Positions 12,307 to 23,814 of a DNA stretch of 64,000 bases are shown here, piece after piece. Location of the stretch: assembly GCA_051294375.1 (NCBI GenBank), contig CM119266.1:26711932-26775931 (forward strand), in the 5' to 3' direction. A program made the position numbers and the translations under genes. Source of the stretch: Paraspadella gotoi. Its lineage: Eukaryota; Chaetognatha. The notes below the pieces were generated by a model that did not search any database, was not told the origin of the DNA, and was given only the letters and a program-made list of their open reading frames with translations. Position 1 is the first letter of the stretch; every line of letters starts with the position of its first letter.

Positions 12307-12456
12307 TTCACTCTCTCTCTTTCTCTCTCTCTCTCTCCCTTACGGTCTCTCTTTCTTATTCCTACCCACCTCCTTTGTTGGCTTCTCCTCGTAAAACCGC
12401 CAGGGGGACCAATTCCATGGAGTCGGATTTTTTTTTCAAAGGAATTTCTTCTCTCT

Positions 12457-12492
<36 letters not shown>
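12307..12492. repeat. Paired (CT)n tracts
   Basis: Two CT runs flank a short unique segment of about 90 bp. Confidence 0.8.
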
Positions 12493-12494
<2 letters not shown>

Positions 12495-14958
12495 TTGAAG
12501 GACGCTTGACAAAAAAGGGAGACTAAACCGGATCCTCCTCTTCCGCTTTTGAAGGTTAATCTAAGGTTTATGGTGAGAAGAAAAGTGTCCTTTTGTCGTC
12601 ATAAATGTATCCCATTGTACTTTGAGAAGGATCTGAAGACAGTATTTAAAATTTTAAGTGACTGTCAGTTTGGGACTTTGGGATAATATACATTTAACTT
12701 GACACCGTTGCAATATTTATTCAAATAATTTTATTGGTTGTACAAATTTCATACGTAAATACTAGCTCAGATAACGGCAGCGCTATAGTATTTTCGATGG
12801 ATTGTAAACAAGGTTTTTCTCTATTTAAAGCATATAAAGCAAAGTAAAGACATATAAAGAAAGTAATTTTGTAATTTTGAAAAAGTACAAAAAAAAGAAT
12901 AAAAAAATAGAAAAAAATGTGAAGTCATTTCGGATTTCCAAGATGGAAGATTCCTTACCACTCACGCCCTCGACCCCCCCCCCACCTCACAACTAAAACG
13001 CAGAATTTTCATCCTTTCGTGAAAGGATTCGTTTCACGCTTCAAATCTTCACGGGAGGGGGCAGGACTCCTGGGGTGAGGTTAAGCGGAGGGAGTGGGTG
13101 AGGGAAAAGAGAAGAGAAGCACTGAGCTAACTGCGTAGTCTAGGAACGGCAAATAATTAAAGTATATATTAAGCGACACATCAATAGCTCCGCTATCTGT
13201 TCATGGTTGAACTTTGATGATTTAGAATAAGATATATATAAAGATACTAGAAGTTGTGAAGACAAAGATTTAAAGATCGAATTTAGGGCAAAAACGGAGG
13301 ACAAAGAGGAAGAGAGGGCGCATAAGGACAGGAAGGGGAGGGGGGACATGCTTTTTGCGAGATCGTAAAGATTTGGAATCTGCGGTCTAAACGTGGGGGC
13401 GGAGTCGGTCGCGGTTGAAGGACGAAAAGAGGAGGGGGGAGAAGGGGAGAAGGAGAGTGGAGTTTGGAGAGGATAAAACGGATGGAGGAAAAGAAAGGCA
13501 TCGAGAAAATAGGAAGGAGAAAAATGTAAAGGAAAAAAGAGAAAAGGTTTCGACAAGGTTTTGTTCTGGACCAATCGGTTTCGTCAAAGTTACTCGAGCT
13601 TTCGTTAAAGTTAAAACCCGTGTGCGTGCTTTGGAGAATCGGCCGAATATCGATCTTTCCTTTCCCGGTAAAATGCTAGATTAAATGGCAGCCAACCAGG
13701 CGTCTATCGGCTTCTCTCGGCGCTCTGTCGGCGGTTGGCAAACGCCTTAGACCGTCTCACGCTGGCAGGAAATGTCGTGACACATTTAATATCCAGGGTA
13801 AAACTATGGCGTTGGATCGTTGGCCTTCGGCGTTGACATCAAGAAAGAAACTCTGACAACGGCGGAAGCCTTTCAATGTTTTGAGATTAACTTAAAGAGG
13901 TGATGATAGTCCAAAATTTTGTCTTATTGCAGGAGTTTAGCATGGTTTTGACCCTTGTTGGCAAAGCGGTTGTAAGCTTTGAAAGCTGAAGATTTTTACC
14001 GATGTTTGGTCCTCATGAGAAAAAACGTTAACTTCGCTTCGACGACGAAAGAAACCGTAAATTTTCGACGCTGAAATCAAAAGAAGCGGAAAAATCAGAA
14101 GCGGAAGGAAATAGGAGGGAAAATTTAAATGACACAGCGTTTTTCTGAGAGAGAGAGAGAGATAGAGAGAGAGAGTAAGAATTTTATTTTATTAGCTACG
14201 CTTAAGTTCTTCCTCCTTTTATTTATTTCTTTTTTTTTGCGATAAAAACAAAAAGTAAAAACATTAAAAGTGTCTTTCAATTTTATGAATACTGAATAGG
14301 TTTGTTGACATTTTAAAAACTTTTCTACTGGCTCAGGAGCTTAGGGATATTTTCGAATTGCGCTAAAAACGAAGAATAAACGTTAAATAAAATTTAAAAA
14401 ATAAATAAATAATAAATAAATAAAATAACTAAGAATAAACGTTAATAAAATTTTAAAAAAATATTCGAGAATGAATTTAAAATTGTTGTCGTCTCTCTCC
14501 GAAGCGAAATCCGCCAATCGTCAAAAGTTTTCTTTATCTTGGTGAAGTAATTTATGAACTATGAATAATGTACATATATTCTAGGATTGTTATCGCCAAA
14601 ACTTAATCATATGAGAATTCTTCCGAGAATGTCACTGCCTGTATTTCTCAGTAATTTCAAAGTCGACTTTAAACTCACGTGATCACAGATAAGATTTCTT
14701 GGGTGAAATCTTACCGAGCAGAATATTTTTCGGCATTTTAACCTACACGTAATAAAGAAACAACTTTTTAAATAAAAAAATTATTTTCCTAGCCAAACTT
14801 TTTTTCTCACAAAAAAACTAAACTCGGTTTGTATACAATTTGTATAACAATTTCCAAATAACTTATAATATTTCGTATTTGAGGCCTCCTTAGAACATGT
14901 AAAAAACCTATTAGGTTTCCGCTACTTACTACGTTAAAAAAGAGATTCCACTCTTCCT
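12493..14958. other. No supported gene; upstream region of the HEPN-like gene
   Basis: Mostly AT-rich unique sequence with purine-rich and GA stretches. No clear TATA box was seen immediately upstream of 14959. Confidence 0.45.
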
Positions 14959-15661
14959 ATGGCCGTTATCGACCCGGACCAAGAGCTCCGCGCTCGTCGC
15001 TATCTCATCTTCGCCGAAAAGAGTCTCCAGTCTTTGATGGACAAATATGGAAAGTCATTGATCGCCAGCGACATCTCTGAGCAGGCGTCGGTTCTGTTGA
15101 CCGAGTGCGATTTGAGCAGAGGAGAGAAGTACGCGGTGCACGAGCTGCGCGTCACGCGGAACGAGCATGCGCATGCGTGGAATCAAAAGGATTTGATTCA
15201 GAGAGGGAGATTGCTGGACAAGTAATTGAGTCGGGGAACTTATGAGAACGAGGATTTCCCATGATTTAATAATGGTTTATTAAAAATATTATTTTACAAA
15301 TTTATAAATTAATTTTTCCAGGATGAGAGAGGGCATAAGAGCTCTCGGTTTCTACGATCCGGACGAGAATGTCTTGATGACGACAAGGCGACAAACTCCG
15401 CCGCCCGTGGCAGACGACTTTCCGCCGTTGGGGGCAGTTCCGTTTCGAAAGAGGCCTAAATATTATCCGGAATCCCGTAGAGGGGAAATCACGGTTCCAT
15501 GGCAAAAAAGGCCTCAATATTACCCGAATTCCCGTGCAGGGGAAATCACCATTGGAAGACGACAGGGCCCAAACTTCTCGCCCCCTTCATCTTCCGATTC
15601 GGCCAGACTTCTCCAACCTAAACGAGAGCCGGATTGTTTCGATTGTTGCGTTGTAATGTAA
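14959..15661 (+). CDS. Two-exon gene: HEPN-like helical domain, YYP repeats and C-terminal CaaX box
   Basis: Exon 1 is 14959-15221 and exon 2 is 15322-15661. The 100-bp AT-rich intron starts GTAATT and ends TTTTTCCAG, and joining in phase 2 keeps the frame for a 200-residue protein. An in-frame TAA at 14935 makes the ATG at 14959 the first available start. Residues 1-100 look alpha-helical, with RNEHAH at 67-72, which fits the R-N-x3-H signature of HEPN RNase domains; a further helix containing MREGIRALGF follows at 89-98. Residues 131-145 and 150-164 are near-identical repeats (KRPKYYPESRRGEIT and KRPQYYPNSRAGEIT, period 19), with a degenerate third unit after them. The last residues are CCVVM, a CaaX box of the farnesyl type (Met at X), with extra cysteines at 193 and 196. 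A membrane-anchored RNA-binding or RNA-cutting protein is inference. The splice structure is well supported, the HEPN call moderately. I recognise no named orthologue. Confidence 0.72.
15222..15321 (+). other. Intron of the HEPN-like gene
   Basis: A short AT-rich GT-AG intron. The donor reads ACAA|GTAATTG and the acceptor AATTTTTCCAG|GATG. Removing it rebuilds an AAG lysine codon across the junction and continues the frame. If it is retained, translation stops two codons after the exon 1 lysine, at TTGAGTCGGGG-adjacent TAA. Confidence 0.75.
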
Positions 15662-16214
15662 TGAGAGAGAGAGAGAGAGAAACTGTGTCATTTGGTGAAA
15701 TTCGGAAGGCTGACTCGTGAGTGATGAGCTTGTGCTCGAGTAGAATTCATCTTTAACCTTTATTAAGATTCTTATTTGCTATCCGCGTCATTGCTATAAT
15801 CACGAGCCCGGAGTGGCTCCGTATAGTATTTCTCAGTAATATCTACTTTGGTAAAATGGAACTTTGACAGAAAAAGACTTCATGGAGGTTGAAGCTAACT
15901 GATTAAATTCGAGTACACATCAAATGTTATCTAAAAACTTTGCCCTTATTTTTATTGTTCAATATAGTTAAGATAGCTAATCTACGGGAATCCATAAATC
16001 AGAATAGAAATAAAAAGAACAAAAGCAAGAGAGATCAGTCTCAACAAGGCTTCCTGTGTACACATGATGCATATAAGTTTCGAAGATCATCCACCGTCAT
16101 CCCCTTCTACAATCCCACTCAAACGTAAAATTATTTTGAGTCTGAACTTTTTTTTCAAAAACTTTAAACTGAAGAGACAGTAATTACTGTTATGTGTTAG
16201 TGACAGAACCGTTT

Positions 16215-16372
16215 AATATAAGCAGTCCCTGAGCTTCGGATCAGGCTGTAACACCATGTTACAGGCGGGTTAAGCGCCCCGTCCCTCTTAACTGCCAGAC
16301 GGCTAGAACCCCGGACCTTTGGTTTGGGAGGCGAACGACTTGCCTCCGGCACCAATGGCCGCTGATGAACGG
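16215..16372 (-). mobile_element. tRNA-derived SINE-like element
   Basis: On the minus strand, GGTGCCGGAGGCAAGTCG (A-box-like) is followed by TCGCCTCCCAAACCAAAGGT and the B-box-like GGTTCTAGCC at a tRNA-like spacing. An unrelated tail continues with GGGACGGGGCGCTTAACCC. The tRNA fold is imperfect, so this is a SINE or tRNA relic and not a working tRNA. Confidence 0.55.
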
Positions 16373-16909
16373 TTGGTGGATTTTAGTCAACCATAAAACG
16401 TTATTCTTGCTGTTTCTTTTTATTTTTTTCTTTTGACTACAGTATTGGTTTCTTTTCTTTTATTTTGACTACAGTATTGGTTTTTAACTTATCAGGTATT
16501 CCTATTTCTTAGGTTTCTTATCATCATTTATTCGTTTTTTGTTTTTAATCATCTGTAATTTCGTAATCCCCCTCCTCGCATTTACTTTCAGTTTCAGATG
16601 AGTCAAATCTCTGATCGGAGAAAAAAGGGCAACGAGATTGAATTCGCCGCGAGAAATGAAAAAAAAAAGTCCATGAAAATTGATCAACTTCATTTCATTT
16701 AATAATAACAATTGGAAGTCAATTTGTTCGCCCACGCAACAAACTCTCTTCCGAACTCAACCATTCCTCCCTTTACGACGACTCCTCCCAATCGCATTTC
16801 GCGAATGACTTAGTAAATTGATCAAACTCTTAAAGTTTAATTAACGAAAAAAACAACGCGTTAGAAACGAGTCGTTCCACGGCGCCCCCTCAATTCATCC
16901 CCAAAAGAG

Positions 16910-17783
16910 ATGGCGCCGCCTCAATTAGGTCTCAAATCCGAAACTCGTCGACCGCGTTTAAGGTCACAGTCTCAACTTTGCGAAATGGTGACGCTGGTCG
17001 CGCGACTCGAACCCCGAAACAAACTATCTCCAAGTCTGCGTCACAAACGCGTCTGTCGTCACCGTCATCGCCCCGCCTCCCTAATTGATGGAAATTTAGA
17101 AATGAAACGCCGCTCATCGCTTCGTCGCGACGTCGCCCCGATCGGCGTCACGCGTCCGACGCCGCGCGGTCGGCGCTCCATTCCGACCGGCGTTCCGCCG
17201 TCTTTTGTCCCTCGAAACCTCGACGCGAGCTACCCCCGTCATCCACAAATTTTTTCTCGAACGTTTGAAGGAAAACGTCGCCGAAAAATCGGCGCTGCTG
17301 CGGCGCTGGCGTTGACGAAAACCGGGTTACTTCCGGTGGGTGGGTTTTGCTCGTCTGCAGCATCGTTCGATAACGACGACAACGACGACAACTCCTCGAT
17401 AGATGCTCACTATTTGGTCGACTTCCCCTCGTCGTCGTCGTCCACGACACTCCTCTCTCCTCCTAGTCTCAACACCCTCACTCTCAACTCCGCCAGATCT
17501 TTCACTCTCGAATCTTTAACCCGTTTCACTCCAGACTCTTTCACTCTCCACTCCGCGTCTCAACCCCTTCTCAACCGCTCCTCTTCCTCTTTCCAAACTT
17601 ACCATCCCCCCTCCACCTTCTCCTCACTCGACTCTTCGAACTTACCCTCCTCAACCACGCCGCTCACCTCGCTGCGCCAACGAGGCGGCCCAGCCGCTTT
17701 CTTCGGGATTCGGTGGGCGTGGCTCATGGTTTTCGCGGCGGCGACGCTTCTTCCTCTGGCGGCGGCGAAACACAGCACAGTTT
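16910..17783 (+). CDS. Candidate 5' coding exon ending in a signal-peptide-like segment
   Basis: A long open frame in unusually CpG-rich sequence. It begins at ATGGCGCCGCC and is open to a strong donor, TTT|GTGAGT, at 17784, leaving a phase 1 junction. The first 130 residues are basic and Arg/Pro-rich, and the middle is Ser/Thr/Leu-rich with loosely repeated SFTLxS/LTRFTPDSFTLHS motifs. The last 25 residues before the donor, WAWLMVFAAATLLPLAAAKH, form a hydrophobic helix with an AAA-K site that resembles signal peptidase cleavage. Phase 1 introns just after signal peptides are common in animal secreted and membrane proteins. Translation might really begin at the internal methionine of MVFAAATLL, or the long N-terminus could be cytosolic in a type II membrane protein. 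No next exon was identified and the family is not recognised. Confidence 0.42.
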
Positions 17784-18369
17784 GTGAGTACACGATTTTT
17801 TATAATAACATTTTATAATTGCGTCTTTTTTGTACTTGTGGATATTTTAGTTTTTAATGGTTCTCCCTTGCTTTTTAAGCTGATTTTGTTTGCTATGTTG
17901 TTGTACAATAAGATTTTTCTTTTTATTTCTATTTCCAAAAATAGAATCGAAAACGAATTCTGTCGATTTTCATTCGCGAGGATTTCCTTTTTTTCCCTTT
18001 TTCTTATCTTTGTTTTTTTCTTTGTTTACTTTGGTTGTCGTCACGGTTTGAACGAAAGGCCACAGAGAGAGATCAAGGTTAAGAAATAAGAATAGTATTT
18101 TTTCTCTCTCTTCTCTCTTCTCGTCTTTCTCTCTTCTCTCTCTCCTCTCTCTCTCTTCTCTTCTCTCCTCTCTTTCCTCCTCTCTCTTCTCTCCTCTTTC
18201 GATCGAAATATAAAAAAGGCAAAGATTTTGATTTTATATTTTTAATTAATATGGCGTCGTATTTCCTTAGTAATACATAAGCTAATACTTTAACTTCTCC
18301 TCCATGATGAACCTTTCCTCTCCACTTTCTAATATTTTTATTAGACAAAGCAAGCGAATATCATAATTC

Positions 18370-18715
18370 CGCCCTTTCTCTTTTCTTCAATACGATACGG
18401 CAATGCTGTCATCTTTCCCATTTCTTTGACACGGTGATTTTGGCCTCTTTCCTATACTCCCCTAACAAAAATTATGATTTTGTCCTCTCCGACTATTTCT
18501 TCTCTACAGATATGTTGGCCTTTTTCTCTTTCCTTCGATGTGGCAATCATGGTTTCTTTTGCAGTTCTTATTCGCAAATGCTCGCTTTATCTCTTAATAA
18601 TTCTGGCCTCTATCCCAAATTTCCTCGATGCAGAAAAATTGGCTTCTTTCCCCATACCTTCGATACGGCCCTTTAGCCTCTTAGGCTCTGGCCTCTTTCC
18701 CCTTTTCTTCAATAA
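18370..18715. repeat. Degenerate minisatellite (TTGGCCTCTTTCC / TTCGATACGGC units)
   Basis: The motifs TTGGCCTCTTTCC, TTGGCCTTTTTC, CTGGCCTCTATCC, TTGGCTTCTTTCC and CTGGCCTCTTTCC alternate with TACGATACGGC, TTCGATGTGGC, CTCGATGCAG and TTCGATACGGC at roughly 50-bp spacing. Confidence 0.55.
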
Positions 18716-18841
18716 TCCTGCGCGATGAGGTCATGAGGTTTGGTAGGTGAAGAGAGATTTTCTGTTTTCAGTCGATATGCTGAGCGTCGACTCTGATAAA
18801 CTCAACGGGGTGAAACGTCGTTTGTGGTGAAAGGGTGAGAC

Positions 18842-18878
18842 TTGATATTTAATATTTAATATTTAATATTAAATATCA
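18842..18878. repeat. AT palindrome
   Basis: TTGATATTTAATATT is mirrored by AATATTAAATATCAA around an ATTTAAT repeat. It could form a perfect stem. Confidence 0.7.
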
Positions 18879-19004
18879 AATGTGCCTCTTAAATATTATT
18901 GGTTTCGTCCCGTTACATTTTAGTTTTGAAAAGGAGACATTAAATCGCACTATTTTTTTTTTGGAATTTACCGTCCGTGGACTCCAACCTTACTTTTTTT
19001 TATC

Positions 19005-19052
19005 TCTCTCCTCTCTCGTCTCTCTCTCTCTCTCTCTCTACTCATCGTCTCG

Positions 19053-19085
<33 letters not shown>

Positions 19086-19194
19086 TCTCATCACACACAC
19101 ACACCAACAAAAAAAACGGCTAAAGCCTTTGGAGTAGACTACGCCGCCCAATTAAAATTTTCCCTCCTTTCTCCCTTCGCTCTCTCTCTCATCT

Positions 19195-19252
<58 letters not shown>

Positions 19253-19400
19253 CTCTCTCACAAACACACACAAAAACGCTAAAGCCCTTTGGAGGGCTAA
19301 CGCCGCCAATTAAATTTTCCCTCCCTTTCTCCCCTTCGCTCTCTCTCTCATCTCTCTCTATCTCTCTCTCTCTCTCTCCCTCTCTCTCCCATCTCTCCCA
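19005..19400. repeat. Tandem duplicated block with (CT)n and (CA)n
   Basis: A block of about 165 bp, consisting of (CT)n, CACACACA, CTAAAGCC.TTTGGAG, CGCCG.CCAATTAAA and TTTTCCCTCC, occurs twice (19093 and 19258 onward). The copies differ by small indels. Confidence 0.7.
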
Positions 19401-19946
19401 TCTCTCCAGGCTTCAAACCCCGAAACGACCATAATTTCTTCGTACTTTTTCTCCCTCCTCCTATTTTCATCACGTTTTGAAACAATTTTTTCATTTTAAT
19501 TCCTTCGTCCTCTCGGAAATCCCTTCCCATCAATTAATGCATGCTCCACCGAAAATGTTAAACAGTCAATTTGGAGGAAACCATTCCTAATTTATATCCC
19601 AGTCTTTATATCATCCTTGTATAATTTATAATCCATATTATCGAGAGATAATATAATGATTTCGAGGAAAGCGAAATTTATAATCATTTTTCATATTTTC
19701 ATTTTCTTCCACACCACTTTCGGCACCGAATCCCCTCTTTTTTCCCCCTCGATTTCTCACAAATTAATTTTTTTCTGTTGATTATTTTTCTTTTTCTATC
19801 TCTTAATATTTCTTTTGAATCTTTATCTTTTTCTCTTTCTCGTTATACCTCGTTTATGCATGTTTTTTAACTGTTGTCTTTTTTTTTATCCTGATTATTT
19901 TTAACCCAATAGTATGGATTATTTGTCATTGGATAAGTTTTTATGA

Positions 19947-20065
19947 AATTGGTACAACAATATAAAAATTATCCATCATTTAATAAATAAGCTATCTTGC
20001 CCCTGACTTTTGGACAGGCTTTGGTGGTTTAAGGCCTCCATCACTTCTTACAAGATAATTACATA
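19947..20065 (+). repeat. Dispersed repeat family R1, long copy
   Basis: The blocks TGAAATTGGTACAACA, ATCATTTAATAAATAAGCTA, TTGGACAGGCTTTGGTGG, TTAAGGCCTCCATCAC and CTTACAAGATAAT all recur at 51.39-51.64 kb. There is no coding potential and the family is not recognised. Confidence 0.7.
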
Positions 20066-21439
20066 GCAGGTCCCTGCAAGCTTTCAATCAAAAACTCTCT
20101 CACAGTCCGTTTATTTACTCCCATAGTACCTGGCTTCTTATAAGTTTTTATATTATATTCTGCAAAAAACGCTTTGTAAATAATGACTTATCAATGTTTA
20201 GCGTTTAATGATATCAAACGTTCCACGCTCTGTTTGTTCACTACGAAGGGAAGTTTGGAGAAAACGGGCTCGTCACCACATTTTGTCTTCAGTTCTTCAT
20301 AAAAATGATGCAAAGGAAAGAAAAAATTATTCCACTAAAAACTTATTATAAAAAACGTCAGCAACAAGCTAAAAATTGTACTATTGATTTTACAAAATAT
20401 ATGTTTTCCCATTTTTTCTTTGTTTGTTTGTTTTTTCCTTTCTTTCTTAATTTCTCAGTCCTTACACTCACCTTGCTCCTCTTCTTCTTTCTCTTCCTCT
20501 TCCGCATTCTTTTCCTTACTTTTTCCTCTTCCTTACTAACCTTCCTTTTGTGTGAAAATTCCCATTTACCCCCCTCTCTCTCTCTATCCGTCTCTCTTCT
20601 CTAAAAATGCCAGAAAAATGAAATTGTTGTCTTTGCGAGTAGTTCAAGCACAATCCAGTGATCGATACCGTATTCGTTAGCTCCACCATAATCATAACAA
20701 AATACATTGTGAAACTTGGTATCTTGTTTTCTCACTTTTCTTTGTGTTGTATGTACGTAAAAAAAACTTTAAAAAAACGACTTAAACGCGTTCCTATCTA
20801 TGGTACGATATCAACATTCACCACATGACAATAGAAGCTGCAAAATGAAGAGCCCGTTTTTGTGACTCGAGCTTCTACCGCGCAGCTGCCGTTGTTTTCA
20901 TATTCGATGTCGCACAATAAAGAGGAAGAGAGAGACAGAGGTTCTAGGGTGAGTGAGATCTCACTTTCGACGGTCAGTAAGGAAGAGGAAAACAAAACGA
21001 GAAAGTTACGAGAGACGGAAGAGAAATACGGAAATACTTTCGATGGTGAAAAAGATGAAGACGATATCAAATCCAGATCCATTCATTTTCACTTTCACCT
21101 TTCACCGAAGAAAAACCAAACATCAAGATTTCCATATTCTCTCAAACAAACTATATCGTGTCAACTTACCACTACTAATATTAGTAAAATACCCTCACAT
21201 TTCAAACATTTTCAAAATAAATCTTCCAATTTATGATAAAAATTCAAAATCCCCTCACAGCTTTCAAGTCGTCGATCTCCCTCCGAATCCAGCTTCGAGT
21301 TGGTCAGCGTCCTCCACCAACGGGTCAACCATCGGCTAGTCACCGGGTCCTTCAAACGTTTTCTTCCGGAGCCTTCCAGGGACATTGTCATTGGCAACGA
21401 GGACTCCATCTTGGATTTGGACTTAAGCGTCGCCGTTGA
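20066..21439. other. No supported gene
   Basis: AT-rich and CT-rich sequence. A mixed-composition block at 20800-21420 has short open frames on both strands and no recognised domain. Confidence 0.4.
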
Positions 21440-21530
21440 CTCAAACGACGCCGGTCAGCCACGTGACTAAGGTGGAGCCCGGCGTCGGTCAGCCATGTAG
21501 CACCGGTGACTATGGTGGCGCCGGTTGCCC
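21440..21530. repeat. GC-rich degenerate tandem repeat
   Basis: GCCGGTCAGCCACGTGAC, GTCGGTCAGCCATGTAGC and CACCGGTGACTATGGTGGCG form two to three diverged units of about 36 bp. Confidence 0.5.
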
Positions 21531-22311
21531 AGGCAAATAGTAAATTCTAAAATGCTTGGTGTGCATATGTTTCAATTTTGTTTCATAGTTGTTTATCGTC
21601 TAGTCACGTGATCATCTTAAAATGCACGCGCAATAATGAGTCACAGAGTCGCAACACCTTGAACTTGCTCGGGCTCCTTTCTTTTTCGTCCCCAGTTTAT
21701 TTTTCTCTTTTTTTTCTCCCTTTCTTTTTTTTATATTTTCCCTCCTGCGTTTTGCCTCCTCAGTGATTGTTTTTCCCTCTCTCTTCCCTCGATGCAGCTG
21801 AGACCATAAACGAAGTTTTTTAAGTCTCGTCTTTTCTCGACTCTTGGTGGCCCGTCCCCTTTTAGCCGAATTGGACTGCTTGCTCGCTTTTGTTTCAGCT
21901 TGGTTACCTTCATTTTTTGCCTAATTTTTTGGTTCTATGCTTTCCCATATTTCTCATCAGTTTGAGTTCACAGGCGGTTTGTTTTCTTGATTACCCGACG
22001 TTTGTTCATTGATTAATTGCTAAAACTAAGTGAACTTTGTTCGTTTGTTCGTTTGTTTTCAACTTTTCATCTTAATTTTTCTACTTAGTTCGTAATGTAA
22101 TTAATCAAACGGATTTTAAAATTGTCAGTTTAGTAGTAGGGTTAAACTGAAACGTTTTTCAAAAATTTTAAAACTAAAATTCGAACCGAGAGAGAGAGAA
22201 AAAAAATAATATCGGGCGTCAGAAAAAAAAGGATCGAGTGCAAATGGAACCGAGGATAAAAGAAATCCCGAGGAAATGGAAAAATATGAGGCTGGAACCT
22301 CACACCCCTTC

Positions 22312-22380
22312 CACCTCCCACCTCACACAGCTCACCTCCCACCTCACACAGCTCACCTCCCACCTCCCACAGCCCACCGC
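22312..22380. repeat. 21-bp minisatellite
   Basis: About three copies of CACCTCCCACCTCACACAGCT. The minus strand would encode GGELCEV repeats. Confidence 0.78.
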
Positions 22381-23023
22381 CCACCCGGCGCCCATCCTTC
22401 GAGCGTTTAGGCGTTCGAAAAAGAGATGTTTCCTCTGATATGACCCAAAATACTGTTTACAATTTTACCTTAACGAATGAAAAAGATAAAATGAACTTAA
22501 TTTACCGTTGAAATCAGAGCGCGTTGTACTTGAAAGAGAAGTTGACTGTATTATAAGTGTGTTTCTTTTTCAGGGAAGATTCACGACCCGTCTCCGCGAC
22601 AAAAGGGTCGACAAAAGGGTCACTTTGAGTTTGAGGAAAAAAAAAACCGCTTGTCCTTTTTTTTTCTTTTTAATTCTATTCTCGCTTCTCTCTTTGCTTC
22701 TCTTCTCTACTCCCTTCTCTTTTCGCTTACTTAAGACATCTCGTTCGCTCGACCGGATTTCGTGAGCGCTTCGGACGGACGCTTCTCCAAAGGCGGTTGT
22801 GAGAATGCGGGAAGGGGGAAAGGGAATGATAGAGGGGGGGGAGAAATAGGGGGGAGAGAGTGAGCACCGGATCTAGTTTCAGCGCTCGCTATTGCGATCG
22901 TCAGTTTTTTTATTATCCGCCGTTTTGAAAGAACGTTTTGGAACTATTCCCTGTAGCTCGTCGGCGCTGCCCTTCGAAGTGACGCCGCCGCCGCCGCAGT
23001 CACGACAGCCGTGATGGATTATA

Positions 23024-23242
23024 ATGGGAGCGGCGCCGGGTGACAGCGGCGTCAGCGGCGCCGGAGCGGCGGCGTCGCCGGAAGCGCGGCCCCGAAACGT
23101 CGAGACTCCGTCGTTCTTCCAATTTTTCGCTGATGACGGCATAAACGCGAAAAAGAGAAATGAGAAAAAAAAAGTAAAAAAAGGAGGCGGAGAAAAAAGA
23201 AAGAGAAAAGAAAAAGAAAAAAGGCCGATATATAAAGAATAA
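23024..23242 (+). CDS. Weak Gly/Ala/Ser-rich start candidate in CpG-rich sequence
   Basis: The open frame begins MGAAPGDSGVSGAGAAASPE, passes through ETPSFFQFFADDGINAKK and degenerates into a lysine-rich purine run. It sits in a GC/CpG-rich island at about 22730-23140. It may be a 5' exon whose donor lies in the purine run, or just GC-rich sequence without a stop. Confidence 0.17.
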   Translation: MGAAPGDSGVSGAGAAASPEARPRNVETPSFFQFFADDGINAKKRNEKKKVKKGGGEKRKRKEKEKRPIYKE

Positions 23243-23814
23243 AAAAAAGCACGAAAACATCAAGGATGAAGAAAAAAGAATAAAAAGCTGCATAAAGAAA
23301 GAAAGAAAGAAAAAAAACAAAACAGAACCATAAAACTAGTTAAAAGGAGTTGGGATATAAGCGATACGAAGTCTTTAGGCTGGACGAGGCTCATTCTTTT
23401 TGTCTCTTCATTCTTATTGTCGCTCAGTTTTTGCTTTCATTTGGATTTGACTGTTGAGAATCAGTTTTGAGTGACTGTTTTATTAATAAACATTCAATTC
23501 GCTTTATCAAACAGATATGGTCAAAGTGCACTTTGAAAACACCGAGGTTGCACTGAGGGACAAATACAAATTATACATACAAAGGACGTACATAAACGAA
23601 ATACAAGTGTCTCATAAAATTACGTAATTAAGACAACCTTAAAGGTCACAAAGTCCCTTAACAAAAAAAAACAAAAAAACTAAAAACCATAACAACGACA
23701 GCAACAGCAACAACAACCGCACATTCGCCTCATGAATCTTGGATCTTCTGTTCTGGTTTCGCGTCAAGTTTCGCTCTTTGCGTCACTTCGAGCGTCAAGG
23801 GGGCGTCGACACGA

